A DNA stretch of 64,000 nucleotides from positions 1-64,000 of the forward strand of contig BBZN01000016.1 of NCBI GenBank assembly GCA_001304855.1, in the 5' to 3' direction. Under the pieces are notes generated by a model. The model made no database searches, had not been told where the DNA came from, and worked only from the letters and a program-made list of their open reading frames with translations. The stretch's first letter is position 1, and the number at the start of each line of letters is the position of its first letter. Shown in pieces: positions 18,840-29,184 of the stretch. A program made the position numbers and the translations under genes. Source of the DNA: Clostridia bacterium UC5.1-1D2. Its GTDB lineage: Bacteria; Bacillota; Clostridia; Lachnospirales; Lachnospiraceae.

Positions 18840-19550
18840 ATGCCCGATATTAATATTCTGGTTGTAGATGATGAAAAAGAGATTGCCGATCTGATAGAGA
18901 TTTATCTGGTCAGCGATGGCTATAAAGTGTTTAAGGCGGAAAATGCAGCCAAGGGTCTGGAGATTCTTGGAAAGGAAGAGGTGCACCTGGTTCTTCTGGA
19001 TATTATGATGCCCGGAATGAACGGACTGGAAATGTGCAAGAGGATAAGGGAGAGCAACAACATTCCCATCATCATGCTCAGCGCCAAGTCTACGGATCTG
19101 GATAAGATATTGGGTTTGGGCACAGGAGCAGACGATTATGTGGTAAAACCCTTTAATCCTCTGGAACTGACTGCAAGGGTAAAATCACAGCTGCGGCGTT
19201 ATACCCAGCTGAACCCAAACAGCGCGTCCCACCAGACAGCCAACAACGAGATAACCATCAAGGGAATGACCATCAATAAGGATAACCACAAGGTGATTGT
19301 GGACGATGAGGAGATCAAGCTGACTCCCATCGAGTTTGATATCCTGTATCTGCTGGCCTCCAACCCGGGAAAGGTGTTCAGCACAGACGAGATATTCGAG
19401 AAAGTATGGAATGAGAAGGTTTATGAAGCCAACAATACGGTTATGGTACATATCAGGCGTTTGAGAGGCAAGATGAAGGAAGATACCAGGCAGAACAAAA
19501 TTATTACAACGGTGTGGGGAGTAGGATATAAAATTGAAAAAGTGATATGA
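18840..19550 (+). CDS. VanR-like OmpR/PhoB-family response regulator
   Basis: This intact 236-residue two-domain regulator has a receiver domain (residues 1-120: ILVVDDEKEIADL acidic pair, LLDIMMPGMNG phospho-acceptor Asp near 53, KPF lysine near 103). It is followed by a winged-helix DNA-binding domain (~135-232: LTPIEFDILYLL, NNTVMVHIRRLRGKM, TVWGVGYKIE). The wording of both domains is very close to VanR-type regulators. AGGAGGAGG precedes ATG 18840. The next gene, its kinase, starts 4 bases before this stop. It probably controls the downstream exporter and SPFH genes, which is inferred from position. Confidence 0.9.
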   Translation: MPDINILVVDDEKEIADLIEIYLVSDGYKVFKAENAAKGLEILGKEEVHLVLLDIMMPGMNGLEMCKRIRESNNIPIIMLSAKSTDLDKILGLGTGADDYVVKPFNPLELTARVKSQLRRYTQLNPNSASHQTANNEITIKGMTINKDNHKVIVDDEEIKLTPIEFDILYLLASNPGKVFSTDEIFEKVWNEKVYEANNTVMVHIRRLRGKMKEDTRQNKIITTVWGVGYKIEKVI

Positions 19551-20671
19551 GCAGGCGCTACCATACCAGGGTAATTACCAATATTATCTACAGTGCCATT
19601 ATCACCTGCCTGGTGGAAATATTTCTGGTGACCAATGTGTCCATGATTGCCAGATATCTGGAAGATTCGGGACGCATGGATCGTCTGGTGCAGGCTGTTT
19701 TGCAGTATCATACGGCGGTGGTGTTAATGTATGTGATTTTCGGACTGATACTGTTTTCCGTCACCTTTATGATTTTGCAGGAACCTTATATCAGGTATAT
19801 CAGCCACATTTCCGATGCGGTTCAGAGCATTTCAGAGGGGAACCTGAACACATCCATTGACATTATCGGAGATGATGAATTTTCCAGTATGGCCTCCAAC
19901 CTGAATAAAATGGTGGAGGATATACGGGAGCTGATGGATAAGGAGAGGGAAGCTGAGCGGACGAAGAACGAGCTCATTACCAATGTGGCCCATGATTTGA
20001 GAACGCCCCTGACCTCCATAATCGGTTATCTGGAGCTGCTGGCGGGAAACACCAGAATAGAGCCGGAGATGCAGCACAAATACATAGAGATCGCATACGG
20101 GAAAGCCAGACGGCTGGAAAAACTTATAGAAGATTTGTTTGGTTTTACAAAACTTAACTACGGAAAAATTTCCATGCATGTGGCCCAGCTGGATGTCGTG
20201 AAGCTGCTGAGCCAGCTTTTGGAGGAAGCCTATCCTAACTTTGTGGACAAGAATCTTTCCTACGATTTCCAGAGCAATGTTCCTGCCAAGGTTATCACTG
20301 CTGACGGAAACCTGCTGGCAAGGCTGTTTGATAATCTTATCGGCAATGCCATCAAATATGGCGCGGACGGCAAGCGGGTTGTGGTAAAGCTTCACGGGGG
20401 GGAGGATGTGGTTACTGTATCAGTGACCAATTTCGGATATGTAATTCCCCCTGAGGAACTGCCTCTGATATTTAACAAATTCTACCGCGTGGAACAGTCC
20501 CGCTCCACCCACACCGGAGGGACAGGTTTAGGTCTGGCCATTGTGAAGGAGATTGTGGATATGCATGGAGGAACCATAGACGTTACCAGCGATTTAAACG
20601 GAACTGTGTTTACGGTAAAGCTGCAGGTTCATTTTGATATTAACAAAGAAAATTTTGGCACTATCAGCTAA
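19547..20671 (+). CDS. VanS-like sensor histidine kinase
   Basis: This intact 374-residue kinase has two membrane helices (residues ~13-35 and ~55-78) with only a short extracytoplasmic loop between them, so it probably senses within or at the membrane. A HAMP domain follows (~80-130), then the HisKA motif NVAHDLRTPLTSIIGYLELL, the N box DNLIGNAIKYG, and the G boxes GGTGLGLAIVKEIVDMHGG. A short loop with no large sensor domain is typical of intramembrane-sensing kinases paired with ABC exporters in Firmicutes. It is translationally coupled to the regulator upstream. Confidence 0.9.
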   Translation: MSRRYHTRVITNIIYSAIITCLVEIFLVTNVSMIARYLEDSGRMDRLVQAVLQYHTAVVLMYVIFGLILFSVTFMILQEPYIRYISHISDAVQSISEGNLNTSIDIIGDDEFSSMASNLNKMVEDIRELMDKEREAERTKNELITNVAHDLRTPLTSIIGYLELLAGNTRIEPEMQHKYIEIAYGKARRLEKLIEDLFGFTKLNYGKISMHVAQLDVVKLLSQLLEEAYPNFVDKNLSYDFQSNVPAKVITADGNLLARLFDNLIGNAIKYGADGKRVVVKLHGGEDVVTVSVTNFGYVIPPEELPLIFNKFYRVEQSRSTHTGGTGLGLAIVKEIVDMHGGTIDVTSDLNGTVFTVKLQVHFDINKENFGTIS

Positions 20672-20703
20672 TATGAACTGTAACCATATGAACGGAGAGA
20701 CGG

Positions 20704-23231
20704 ATGAGAATGACCAATAGGAGTATAATTCCAATCAAGATTAAAAGGGCGCTGAAAGGCTCCCTTTTTGGCTTATTGTTTGCGGGGATGTTAAGCCTGC
20801 AGGCGCCGGGGGCCCAGGAGAGCAGCCTGCCTGAGACAGGCAGCCAGGAGGAGTTAATCAATTCTCCCATAGCCCTGGATGTGGTCTACGGTTATCAGAA
20901 TATAGCCAAGAGCGGACGTTTTCTGCCTTTGCGGATAGAAGTGAAAAACCAGGAAGCCCGGAATTTCAGGGGCACTTTGTGCGTGCTGGCTATGGAATCC
21001 GAGCTGAAGGGTTATACAATGGATCAGGAGTATGACGTTTACCGCTATGAATATCCTCTGGAAGTGAAGGCTTCCGGCAGTCTGGTGCAGGATCTGAGTA
21101 TTTCCCTGGGCGCCAGAGTAGATCAGATGTATGTAAAAGTGCTGGATGAGAGCGGCAGGGAGGTGGTTCAGAAGCGGCTGAAGCTGAATCTTAACCTGGA
21201 AACCGCAGAGCTGTTTATCGGTGTGCTCAGCGATAACCCCGCAAAGCTGCTGTATCTCAATGGGTGGAATTAATTACAGCACGCTGCGCACCAGAACCAT
21301 TGAGATGAATGCAGCCAGCCTTCCGGTGATCGGCCTGGGGCTGGATCAGCTGGACGTGCTTCTCATAACAGACTTTGACACGGGAAAACTGTCGGGCCAG
21401 CAGATAGAGGCTGTTTGGGAGTGGGTTCAGAAAGGAGGGGTTCTCCTGTTTGGAACCGGAGCCAGAGGGGAAGATACCCTGCGCGGATTTGCGGGTGAAC
21501 TTCTTGAAGATCCCCTTCCCCAGCCAGGCGAGTATGTGGTAAATATGGGCGTCGAATATGCGGTGGACGGGCCGGAAGGGGCCTCTATTCCTCTCACATG
21601 TACGGAAGTGCCGCTGAACGGGGCCACCGAGGTCCTTTCCAGCGATGAGCTGTCGGTGGTGTCCTCGGTGGCCGCAGGCAAGGGCATGGCGGCAGTATCC
21701 ATCTACGATTTCGGGGATATTGAGGACTTCTGCCAGGCCAATGTGTCTTATATTGACAATCTGTTTTTTAATCTTCTGGGTGAGGATAAAGTCAATCTTC
21801 TGGCCAGCTCCAGGGGAGGCAGTACATCGGAACAGTATTGGTCCGTTCAGAGCCTTATTAATACAGGAGACGTCAACAAGCTTCCCAGGGTGGGGCTCTA
21901 TGTGACTCTGGCTGTGGCTTATGTGGCCCTGGCGGGGCCGGGACTTTACTTCTTCTTCAAACAGCGGGGAATGCGGCAGTATTACCAGCTGTCTGTGGCC
22001 GTACTTTCCGTTTGCTGCACAGGTATGGTAATTATAATGGGAATGAGCACCAGGTTTTCAGGCCCCTTCTTTACCTACGCAACCATCAAGGATACGGACA
22101 GCGGAGAAATTTCGGAGACGACCTTTATCAATATGAGGGCTCCTTATAACAAGGCTTTTTCGGTAGAACTGGATTCCTCCTATACGCTGTATCCCATCAC
22201 AGGCAACGCCTACTATGATATGACGCCCATGCCAAAGTTTACAGGGAATGAGAGCCCTGCCATCACCATCCGTTATGGGGATGAGAGCAGCCGAATCGAA
22301 GCCGACGGAGTGGGAGCGTTTAATTCCAAGTTTTTCAGATGGAGAGAAACAAAAAGAATGACGGGGATGTGGCTTTACAGGAAGTATCAACTCCTTTGAC
22401 GGCCAAGTGACAGGCACTATTACAAATCACTATGACCAGGAAGTGGAGAGCGTGGCTGTCCTCCTGTATAATCAGATGATTTTTATCGACCGCATGGCGC
22501 CTGGTGAGACGGTGGAACTGGATGACAAGGAGGTCATATACGGCGCCACCAATTTCGGCTATGCCATGGCGGAGCAGATAACAGGAGCTTCCAGGTACAA
22601 GAGGGACGGTAATATTGAGGACGCTGAGTATGTGGAGGCTCTGGAGCGGACCAACCTGCTGAATTTTTATATGAGCAACTATTTGTCGGGATATCATTCG
22701 GAGGCCAGAGTGGTTGCTTTCAGCAAAGAGAAGGATGAGACGGATTTCCTGATAAAACCGGACTATGAGACGTACGGCTCCACACTGCTTACTTCACCTG
22801 TGGATGTGAACTATGAGAAAGACGGAATGATATACCGCTCTGCAATGCAGAAAAAGCCCAATGTGCTGTCCGGGGAATATTATGCACCTAATAATACGAT
22901 GTATGGGCTGACCCCTGTAATGCTTGAATACTATCTGGGAAATGATATAGAGGTGGAGAAGCTGAATTTCTACCAGCTGGACGGCCAGGTGGCGGAGAGC
23001 ATGCGGTATTATTATATGGTGCCCTTCAGCGGAAAAATGTATTTTTATAATTACAATTCAGGGAATTATGATTCCATGAACAAGGGTATGACAGAATATA
23101 CCAAGGATCAGTTGGAGCCCTATCTGTCGCCGGGCAACACCCTCACTGTAAAGTATGTATACGATACTTCAGGGGAATATAACTGGAATATTATGCTGCC
23201 TACGCTCACTGTTACAGGAAGGAGCAAATAA
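20704..23231 (+). CDS. large exported membrane protein associated with ABC-2 exporter (frameshifted)
   Basis: The repaired product is about 843 residues and is not assigned to a named family. It starts with a signal or anchor helix (residues ~18-36) and an Ig-like beta domain. A class-I amidotransferase-like fold follows, with LDVLLITDFDTGKLS and VWEWVQKGGVLLFGTG. Two membrane helices lie near residues 400-450 (VGLYVTLAVAYVALAGPGLYF), with a beta-rich C-terminal extracellular part. Breaks lie near 21260 (GGG for GGGG), 22338 (A lost) and 22373 (TTT for TTTT). The layout recalls auxiliary proteins of Gld-type ABC systems. It overlaps the ATPase start by one base, so the three genes form one transport unit. 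Confidence 0.6.
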
Positions 23232-24191
23232 TGCTGGAAATTAAGGGATTACATAAAATATATGGAAAATATCATGCATTAAGCGGTCTGGACATGACAG
23301 TGAAATCCGGGGCCCTCTACGGATTTGTAGGGCCCAACGGGGCGGGCAAGACTACCACCATTAAGATTATGACAGGACTTCTGAGGGCTGAGGAGGGGAG
23401 CATTACCATAGACGGAATCAATGCCCTTGCGGACCTGAGAAAGCTGAAGGCTATGATTGGATATGTGCCGGATTTTTCGGGGTTTATGACAACCTGACTG
23501 TGTCGGAATATATGGAGTTCTTTGCCTCCTGCCATCACCTGGACGGGCTGGTGGCCAGAAAGCGGTACACCGCCCTTCTGGAACAGGTGGGCCTGGAGGA
23601 TAAACTGGACTTTTATGTGGACGGCCTCTCCAGAGGAATGAAACAGCGGCTCTGCCTCGCCAGGGCCCTGATACATGATCCGGCGATTCTCATACTGGAT
23701 GAGCCTACTTCGGGACTGGATCCCAGAACCAGATTTGAGTTCAGGGAGATTTTAATGGAACTTCAGGAGGCGGGCAAAACGATTGTTATCAGCTCCCATG
23801 TACTCTCGGAACTCTCGGAGCTGTGTACGGACATCGGCATTATCGACCAGGGGCATATGGTGCTGGAGGGAAATATAATGGACATCCTCTCCAGGGTTAA
23901 CACGTCCAACCCTCTGGTTATATCGGTTTTTCAAATATGGACAAAGCCTTATCGATACTAAAAAGCCATCCCTGCGTTCAGACGATTTCCATGAGAGAGC
24001 AGGATGTGTGCGTGCGGTTTACAGGAGACGCCCAGGACGAGGCTCTTCTGCTTCAGCAGCTCATAGACAGCGACGTGCTGGTGAACGGGTATACCAGAGA
24101 AAAGGGGAGCCTGGAGTCGGTGTTTATGCAGCTGACAGACCATGAGGAAGAAAGGGTGGTGGTATCCTATGATGCGGAATCCGGTATGTAG
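23231..24191 (+). CDS. ABC-2 type exporter ATP-binding protein (frameshifted)
   Basis: This ABC ATPase has Walker A GPNGAGKTTTIKIMTGLL (residues ~36-53), a Q-loop region, the signature LSRGMKQRL in place of LSGGQ, Walker B LILDEPTSGLDP and the switch His in ISSHVLSELSEL. The C-terminal ~90 residues form the regulatory tail seen in CcmA/DrrA-type exporters. T runs are one base short near 23475 (TTTTT) and 23930 (TTTTT); repairs give PDFFGVYDNLTVSEYM and VFSNMDKALSIL. Length is about 321 residues. It partners with the permease whose start overlaps its last codons. Confidence 0.85.
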
Positions 24192-25098
24192 CAGGGAGTT
24201 GAAGGTAAGTTCCAGAAGTATCAGGCTGCCCCTTATTATCCTGCTGTTTAACGGCATCCTTTCCCTGGTGACGCTCCTTAATATGTACTCGGTCATAGCG
24301 CAGGTAAGAACTACGGCTGTGATTCAGTACAGCAGCTTTATGGATATGTATAAATTTGTCACCACCATTGAGATTATTCTCCTCCTGTTCATCGTGCCTG
24401 CTGTGACAGCAGCCAGCATCAGCGGCGAGCGGGAGAGGCAGACTCTGGACTTGATGCTTACCACGCAGATGACCGCTGCGCAGGTGGTCATCGGGAAGCT
24501 GATGAGCGCGCTGAGCACACTGCTTCTGTTGATTGTGTCCAGTTTTCCTGCTGTGGCCATGGTCTTTGTCTATGGGGGCATTACCTGGCCGGATGTGTTT
24601 TCACTGCTTTTATGCTATCTGGCAGCCGCATTTTTTGCAGGAACCCTTGGGATCTGCTTTTCAGCCGTATTTAAGCGTTCCACCATATCCACAGTGGTGA
24701 CCTATGGAGCGCTCATCGCAGTGGTGGCGGGGACTTATTTTATCAACAAGTTCTGCCTGTCTCTGTCGGCTACGCGGATAAGCAGCGCTGTGGCCGCTTT
24801 CGGCACAGAGGCGGGCCTTAAGGCCACCTCAGGGGGAGCCTTCTATCTTCTGCTGTTAAATCCGGCGGCCACCTTTCTGGCTATTATCAGCGGGCAGACG
24901 GAGGGGGGCAAGGCTGTGGCGGAAATATGCAGTTATTTTGGAATGAATCCCGACGGTTTTGTAATGGATAACTGGGTAATAATCAGTATTATGATTCAGG
25001 TGGCCCTGGCATGTATTATGATTGCAGTTGCCATCTGGTGCGTGGAGCCTGTAAAGTCCAGGCGCAGACAAAATAAGAACCGAAAGAAAGGGGTTTAA
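24169..25098 (+). CDS. ABC-2 type exporter permease
   Basis: This intact permease of about 309 residues has six predicted helices: residues ~25-45, 65-90, 112-140, 150-175, 185-205 and 270-295. The motif SGERERQTLDLMLTTQM after helix 2 is a hallmark of ABC-2 permeases of the GldF/NatB kind. ATG 24169 lies inside the 3' end of the ATPase gene, which fits coupling; an upstream in-frame start at 24142 is less likely. The substrate is unknown; neighbours suggest envelope maintenance or antimicrobial peptide defence. The C terminus is strongly basic (RRRQNKNRKKG). Confidence 0.85.
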   Translation: MMRNPVCSRELKVSSRSIRLPLIILLFNGILSLVTLLNMYSVIAQVRTTAVIQYSSFMDMYKFVTTIEIILLLFIVPAVTAASISGERERQTLDLMLTTQMTAAQVVIGKLMSALSTLLLLIVSSFPAVAMVFVYGGITWPDVFSLLLCYLAAAFFAGTLGICFSAVFKRSTISTVVTYGALIAVVAGTYFINKFCLSLSATRISSAVAAFGTEAGLKATSGGAFYLLLLNPAATFLAIISGQTEGGKAVAEICSYFGMNPDGFVMDNWVIISIMIQVALACIMIAVAIWCVEPVKSRRRQNKNRKKGV

Positions 25099-25100
25099 TT

Positions 25101-26463
25101 ATGGGTATTATTAAAGCGGTAACAACAGCAGTGGGGGAGCCCTGGCGGATCAGTGGCTGGAGGCGATTGAACCTGATGATATGGGCGACAAGACCGTATT
25201 TGTGCGGGGAGTTCAGGTAAGACAGGGAAAGGGCTCCAACACAAAGGGCTCCTCGGATTTGGTTTCAAACGGTTCCATAATCCATGTGTATCCCAACCAG
25301 TTTATGATGCTGGTGGATGGAGGAAAGATTGTGGATTATACGGCGGAGCCGGGATATTACAAGGTAAGCCAGTCCTCGGAACCCTCCCTCTTTAACGGAG
25401 AGTTCGGGAACGCCCTGAGAGAAACCTTTAACCGTGTGCGCTTCGGAGGCGTCGTTCCCGGCGCCCAGAAGGTGTATTATGTAAATTTACAGGAAATTAA
25501 GGGAATAAAATTTGGCACCCGCAATCCGGTGAATTACTTTGATAATTTCTACAATGCCGAGCTTTTTCTCAGGGCTCACGGAAATTATTCCGTGAAGATT
25601 ACAGACCCGATTAAATTTTACGCAGAGGTAGTGCCAAGAGTGCAGACCGTGTGGAGATTGATTCTGTAAATGAGCAGTACCTTTCAGAGTTTATGGAGGC
25701 CCTGCAGGCATCCATTAACCAGATGTCTGCCGACGGCGTCCGCATCTCCCATGTAGTATCTAAAAGCAGGGAATTGGGACGCTATATGGCGGGCACCCTG
25801 GATGAAGAGTGGAATAAGCTGCGCGGCATGGAGATTCAAGAGGTTGGCATCTCCATCACCTATGATGACGAGTCGCAGAATCTGATTAATTTGAGAAACA
25901 GGGGCGCTATGATGGGAGATCCCACCATCCGGGAAGGCTATGTCCAGAGCACCATTGCTGAGGGTATCAAGGACGCAGGTTCCAATGCCAGCGGCGCTAT
26001 GGCAGGATTTATGGGGATGGGCGTGGGAATGCAGGCGGGAGGCGGATTTATGGGTGCGGCTTCCAGTGCAAATCTGCATCAGATGCAGATGAATTCAGGG
26101 CAGATGGGTCAGGGGCAGATGAATTCAGGGCAGATGAATCCAGGGCAGATGAATTCAGGGCAGATGAACCCAGGACAGATGAGTCAGGGCAGATGAATTC
26201 AGGGCAGATGACCCAGGACAGATGAGTCAGGGACAGATGAACTCAGGGCAGATGAACTCAGGCAGATAAATCCAGGACAGATGAGCGGTGGAAATGGCGT
26301 TCAGCAGGTTCCGGGCTGGACTTGCCCCGGATGCGGAGCTGCCAATTCAGGGAAGTTCTGCGGCGAATGCGGAAGCCCCAGGCCGGATCAGGGATGGACC
26401 TGTGCCTGCGGAACCTTCAATAAGGGAAAATTCTGCAGTGAATGCGGCAAGGCAAGGCCATAA
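25101..26463 (+). CDS. SPFH-domain protein with zinc-ribbon tail (YdjI-like, frameshifted)
   Basis: The protein resembles Bacillus YdjI ('virion core protein' family). It has an SPFH domain (residues ~15-250, including TKGSSDLVSNGSIIHVYPNQ and GTRNPVNYFDNFYNAELFLRA quoted in part). A helical segment and glycine-rich stretch follow, then a repetitive Q-M-N-S-G linker and a terminal double zinc ribbon (CPGCGAANSGKFCGECG, CACGTFNKGKFCSECG). Breaks: near 25135 (GGGGG for GGGGGG), near 25635 (A lost), and three single-base losses inside the linker repeat (about 26186, 26210, 26260) that together restore frame. The SPFH family scaffolds membrane microdomains. Repaired length is about 455 residues. 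Confidence 0.75.
26080..26283 (+). repeat. in-gene tandem repeat coding Q-M-N-S-G-Q-M-N-P-G units
   Basis: About a dozen degenerate copies of a 15-base unit of the type CAGATGAATTCAGGG are arranged head to tail and encode QMNSG or QMNPG pentapeptides. Three single-base deletions within the array happen to sum to a codon. Copy number in such arrays changes by slippage, so linker length probably varies among strains. Confidence 0.7.
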
Positions 26464-26491
26464 TCTGCCAAATAGATACAGGAGAAAAAAG

Positions 26492-27698
26492 ATGGCAACT
26501 ATAACCTATAAATGCCCGAACTGTGACGGAGCTCATATTCGATCCTTCCATCCAAAAGTATCACTGCCAGTTCTGCCTGTCGGATTTCACACAGGAGGAG
26601 CTGGAGTCGCTGAAACCGGATTCGGCAAAAGACCGGACAGTGGATCCGGAGACGGCAGGCGGAACAGAGGGCCAGGGTCAGGCCGGGGCTCCCTGGATTG
26701 TGCCTTCCTCCCAGGCAAGGGAGAAAGGGGAGCCCTGGACGGGGGGTTCCCAAATGAAAGGGGAGGAAAAGAGCGCTGCCGGATCGGGGAATTCAGAGGC
26801 TGGGGCCTTAGAGGACAGTACCCGGGCGGTTCTGTATACCTGCCCAAGCTGCGGCGCTCAGATTGTGACCGATGACACCACAGCGGCAACCTTCTGCTAC
26901 TATTGCCACAATCCGGTGGTTTTGTCAGGACGCCTTTCCGGGGAGTTTGCCCCAGATTATGTGATTCCTTTTCAGATAGACAGGAAGAAGGCGGAGGAGA
27001 TATTTTCCCAATGGATAGGGCGCAAAAAGTATGTTCCCGAGGCATTTTACTGCAAAAAGCAGGTGGAGAGCATGCAGGGAGTTTACTTTCCCTACTGGCT
27101 CTACGGGTGCCGGATAGACGGAGATTTGGACGCCCAGGGGACCAGGCTCCGAACGTGGACCACAGGTAATATGCGCTACACGGAGACGCAGGTGTATGAT
27201 GTCAGGCGCCAGGGCTCCATGGACGTAAACCACGTGGCAAGAAACGGCCTGAGGAAAGCAAACCGGCGTCTGGTGGATGGAGTGCTGCCCTTCAGGCTGG
27301 AGGAGAAGAAGGATTTTTCCATGGGTTATCTGTCCGGGTTCTTTGCGGAGAACCGGGATATGGAGCAGCAGGAGTTTATCACGGGAATACAGGCGGAGGT
27401 GAGGGAGTTTGCCCTGGGCAGTCTCCAGGCCCAGGCCGGTTCCTATAACCGTCTCCAGATTAAGAAGAAAGAGGCCATGATCCGTGATGAGCGCTGGAGC
27501 TATGCCCTTCTGCCTGTGTGGACTATCACATATAATGACAAGGCCGGAGGAAATATCTATTACTTTGCCTTAAACGGTCAGACGGGAAAGATATGCGGAA
27601 ACGTTCCCGTGGATAATAAGAAGCTGGCAGTTCTCTTCCTATCTATCTTTCTGCCCCTGTGTATAATTCTTCTGATAGGAGGGTATTTCTTGGGATGA
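26492..27698 (+). CDS. zinc-ribbon membrane protein (YdjG-like, frameshifted)
   Basis: An N-terminal rubredoxin-like zinc ribbon (KCPNCD, YHCQFC) is followed by an acidic, proline- and glycine-rich linker. A second zinc ribbon follows (YTCPSCGAQIVTDDTTAATFCYYC), then a ~200-residue domain with FPYWLYGCRIDGDLDAQG. A C-terminal membrane helix (residues ~380-400, LAVLFLSIFLPLCIILLIGGYF) ends the protein. The design matches Bacillus YdjG-type proteins encoded with SPFH and TPM partners. A net change of one base (two lost or one gained) near 26527 separates the first CxxC from the rest; repair gives about 402 residues. The stop overlaps the next ATG. Confidence 0.7.
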
Positions 27699-28669
27699 CG
27701 GTTAAGAATATGATGATACGCCTTTGGGAAATAGGAAAAAGAAGTTTCAGAGGGAGGGCTGCGGCCCCATTGCTGATAGTTGCAATTACAGCGGTGATTT
27801 TGTGGAGATGGCAGGGGGATTTTGGGTTAACTGCCTACGGAGCGGTTGGAGAAGAACAAAGCAATGAGAACCAGGAACAACGCCTTTTTGACGAAGCCGG
27901 GCTCATACCTGAGGACGAAGCCGAGTCTATAAAAGAGGGGATCGGCAGGGTCAGAACGAAGACGGGAATGGACGTGGTGGTAGTAACTGCCTACAATGAC
28001 GGAGTGCGGACCGCTGAGGAATATGCCGATGATTTCTACGACCAGGGGGGCTTTGGAACAGGGAAAAACAACAGCGGCGTTCTGTATCTTCTTTACATGG
28101 ATGCTCCCGGGCAGCGGGGAGGTGAATGCTGGATATCAACTACAGGTAAAATGATCCGGATTCTCACAGACAAGCGTATCGACCGGATGACGGACAACGC
28201 CATATCGCCCCTCAGAACCCAGGATTACGGCAAGTCGGTGGAAATTTTTCTTGGAGACATAGAATATTATGTAAACAAAGGGATCCAGTCCGGACAGTAT
28301 ATCTATGACAGGGATACGGGAGAACTCAGTTATTATAAAAGCATACGGTGGTATGAGGCTGCAGTGGCAGTCCTCATACCGGCTTTTGCCGCAGGTTCCG
28401 CATGTCTGGGAGTTAAAAACAGGTATTCCATGAAGGTGACGGAGCGGGATGTGGCCAACGGACTTCTGGCTTACCGGGCGGAATCCAATTTCCGGTTTGA
28501 CCGGCGGGAGGACAGCCTTATTAACAAATATGTAACGTCAGCGCCCATTCCAAGGGTTTCCGGCAGTTCCTCGGGGGGCGGCAGTTCACGGGGCGGCGGT
28601 TCAGGGCGCAGCACCACTCACCGATCCAGTAGCGGGCGCAGCCACGGCGGCGGCGGACGCCGGTTTTAA
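27695..28669 (+). CDS. TPM-domain membrane protein (YdjH-like)
   Basis: This intact protein of about 324 residues has an N-terminal helix (residues ~22-42), a TPM domain (~60-195: LFDEAGLIPEDEAESIKEGI, TGMDVVVVTAYN, FGTGKNNSGVLYLLYM), a second helix (~220-242), and a C-terminal low-complexity tail of S, G, R and H (SSGGGSSRGGGSGRS). TPM proteins are extracytoplasmic, related to the photosystem repair factor TLP18.3/Psb32. In Bacillus the ydjGHI neighbours form a membrane-stress set, and all three partners occur here. ATG 27695 is 11 bases after AGGAGGG and overlaps the preceding stop. Confidence 0.75.
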   Translation: MTVKNMMIRLWEIGKRSFRGRAAAPLLIVAITAVILWRWQGDFGLTAYGAVGEEQSNENQEQRLFDEAGLIPEDEAESIKEGIGRVRTKTGMDVVVVTAYNDGVRTAEEYADDFYDQGGFGTGKNNSGVLYLLYMDAPGQRGGECWISTTGKMIRILTDKRIDRMTDNAISPLRTQDYGKSVEIFLGDIEYYVNKGIQSGQYIYDRDTGELSYYKSIRWYEAAVAVLIPAFAAGSACLGVKNRYSMKVTERDVANGLLAYRAESNFRFDRREDSLINKYVTSAPIPRVSGSSSGGGSSRGGGSGRSTTHRSSSGRSHGGGGRRF

Positions 28670-28842
28670 AAGACATTCTGGAAAAACGGGAATATAAATC
28701 CGGTTTTATGCACACTTTAAAGGTATGTGCGATATAATGGAAGTATAGAAGCAATTGAAGTTTTACAGGGCAGCAATAGATTCTATCTGGTTGTGTCGCG
28801 CATCCAGCTGGTGCTTTATAATAGATTACAGGGCGACCTGGG

Positions 28843-28872
28843 CGGTAATGACGTGCTGAAGCGTTATTGCCG
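28843..28872 (+). promoter_or_regulatory. leader hairpin before the GIY-YIG gene
   Basis: CGGTAATGACG (28843-28853) pairs with CGTTATTGCCG (28862-28872) over 11 positions with two G-U wobbles and an 8-base loop. It ends 20 bases before the AAGGAG ribosome binding site. A TATAAT at 28733-28738 may be the promoter. No T tail follows, so it is a structured leader rather than a terminator. Confidence 0.4.
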
Positions 28873-28905
28873 TTTACATAGATGCAGCTGTGAAGGAGCA
28901 AGTAT

Positions 28906-29177
28906 ATGAATTACACATATATTCTCACCTGTGCGGACGGAACCTTTTACTGCGGCTGGACCAACGACCTGGACAAGCGTTTGGAGCTCACAACGCAGGC
29001 CGGGGCGCCAAGTATACAAAGCCAAGAAGGCCGGTGAGTCTGTCTTATTACGAAGCGTTTCAGACAAAGGAGGAGGCTATGAAGCGGGAGTACGCTATCA
29101 AGCGCCTTACCAGAAGGAAGAAAGAAGCGCTGTTGAGACAGTTTCAGGAGATAAAGAAAAAGGGACGGCAAACCTGA
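28906..29177 (+). CDS. GIY-YIG nuclease-superfamily protein (UPF0213, frameshifted)
   Basis: This small single-domain GIY-YIG protein begins [28 protein letters not shown], the Y-x-Y-I-L and Y-x-G-x-T form of the motif with the family Arg. It continues [18 protein letters not shown] and a basic C terminus ([13 protein letters not shown]). One C is missing near 28986 (CTCAC for CTCCAC), splitting the frame after KRLEL. Repaired length is about 91 residues. AAGGAG precedes ATG 28906 by 7 bases. The biological role of these stand-alone proteins is unknown. The 3' end is followed by palindromic repeat copy B. Confidence 0.8.
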
Positions 29178-29184
29178 GTGGAGG

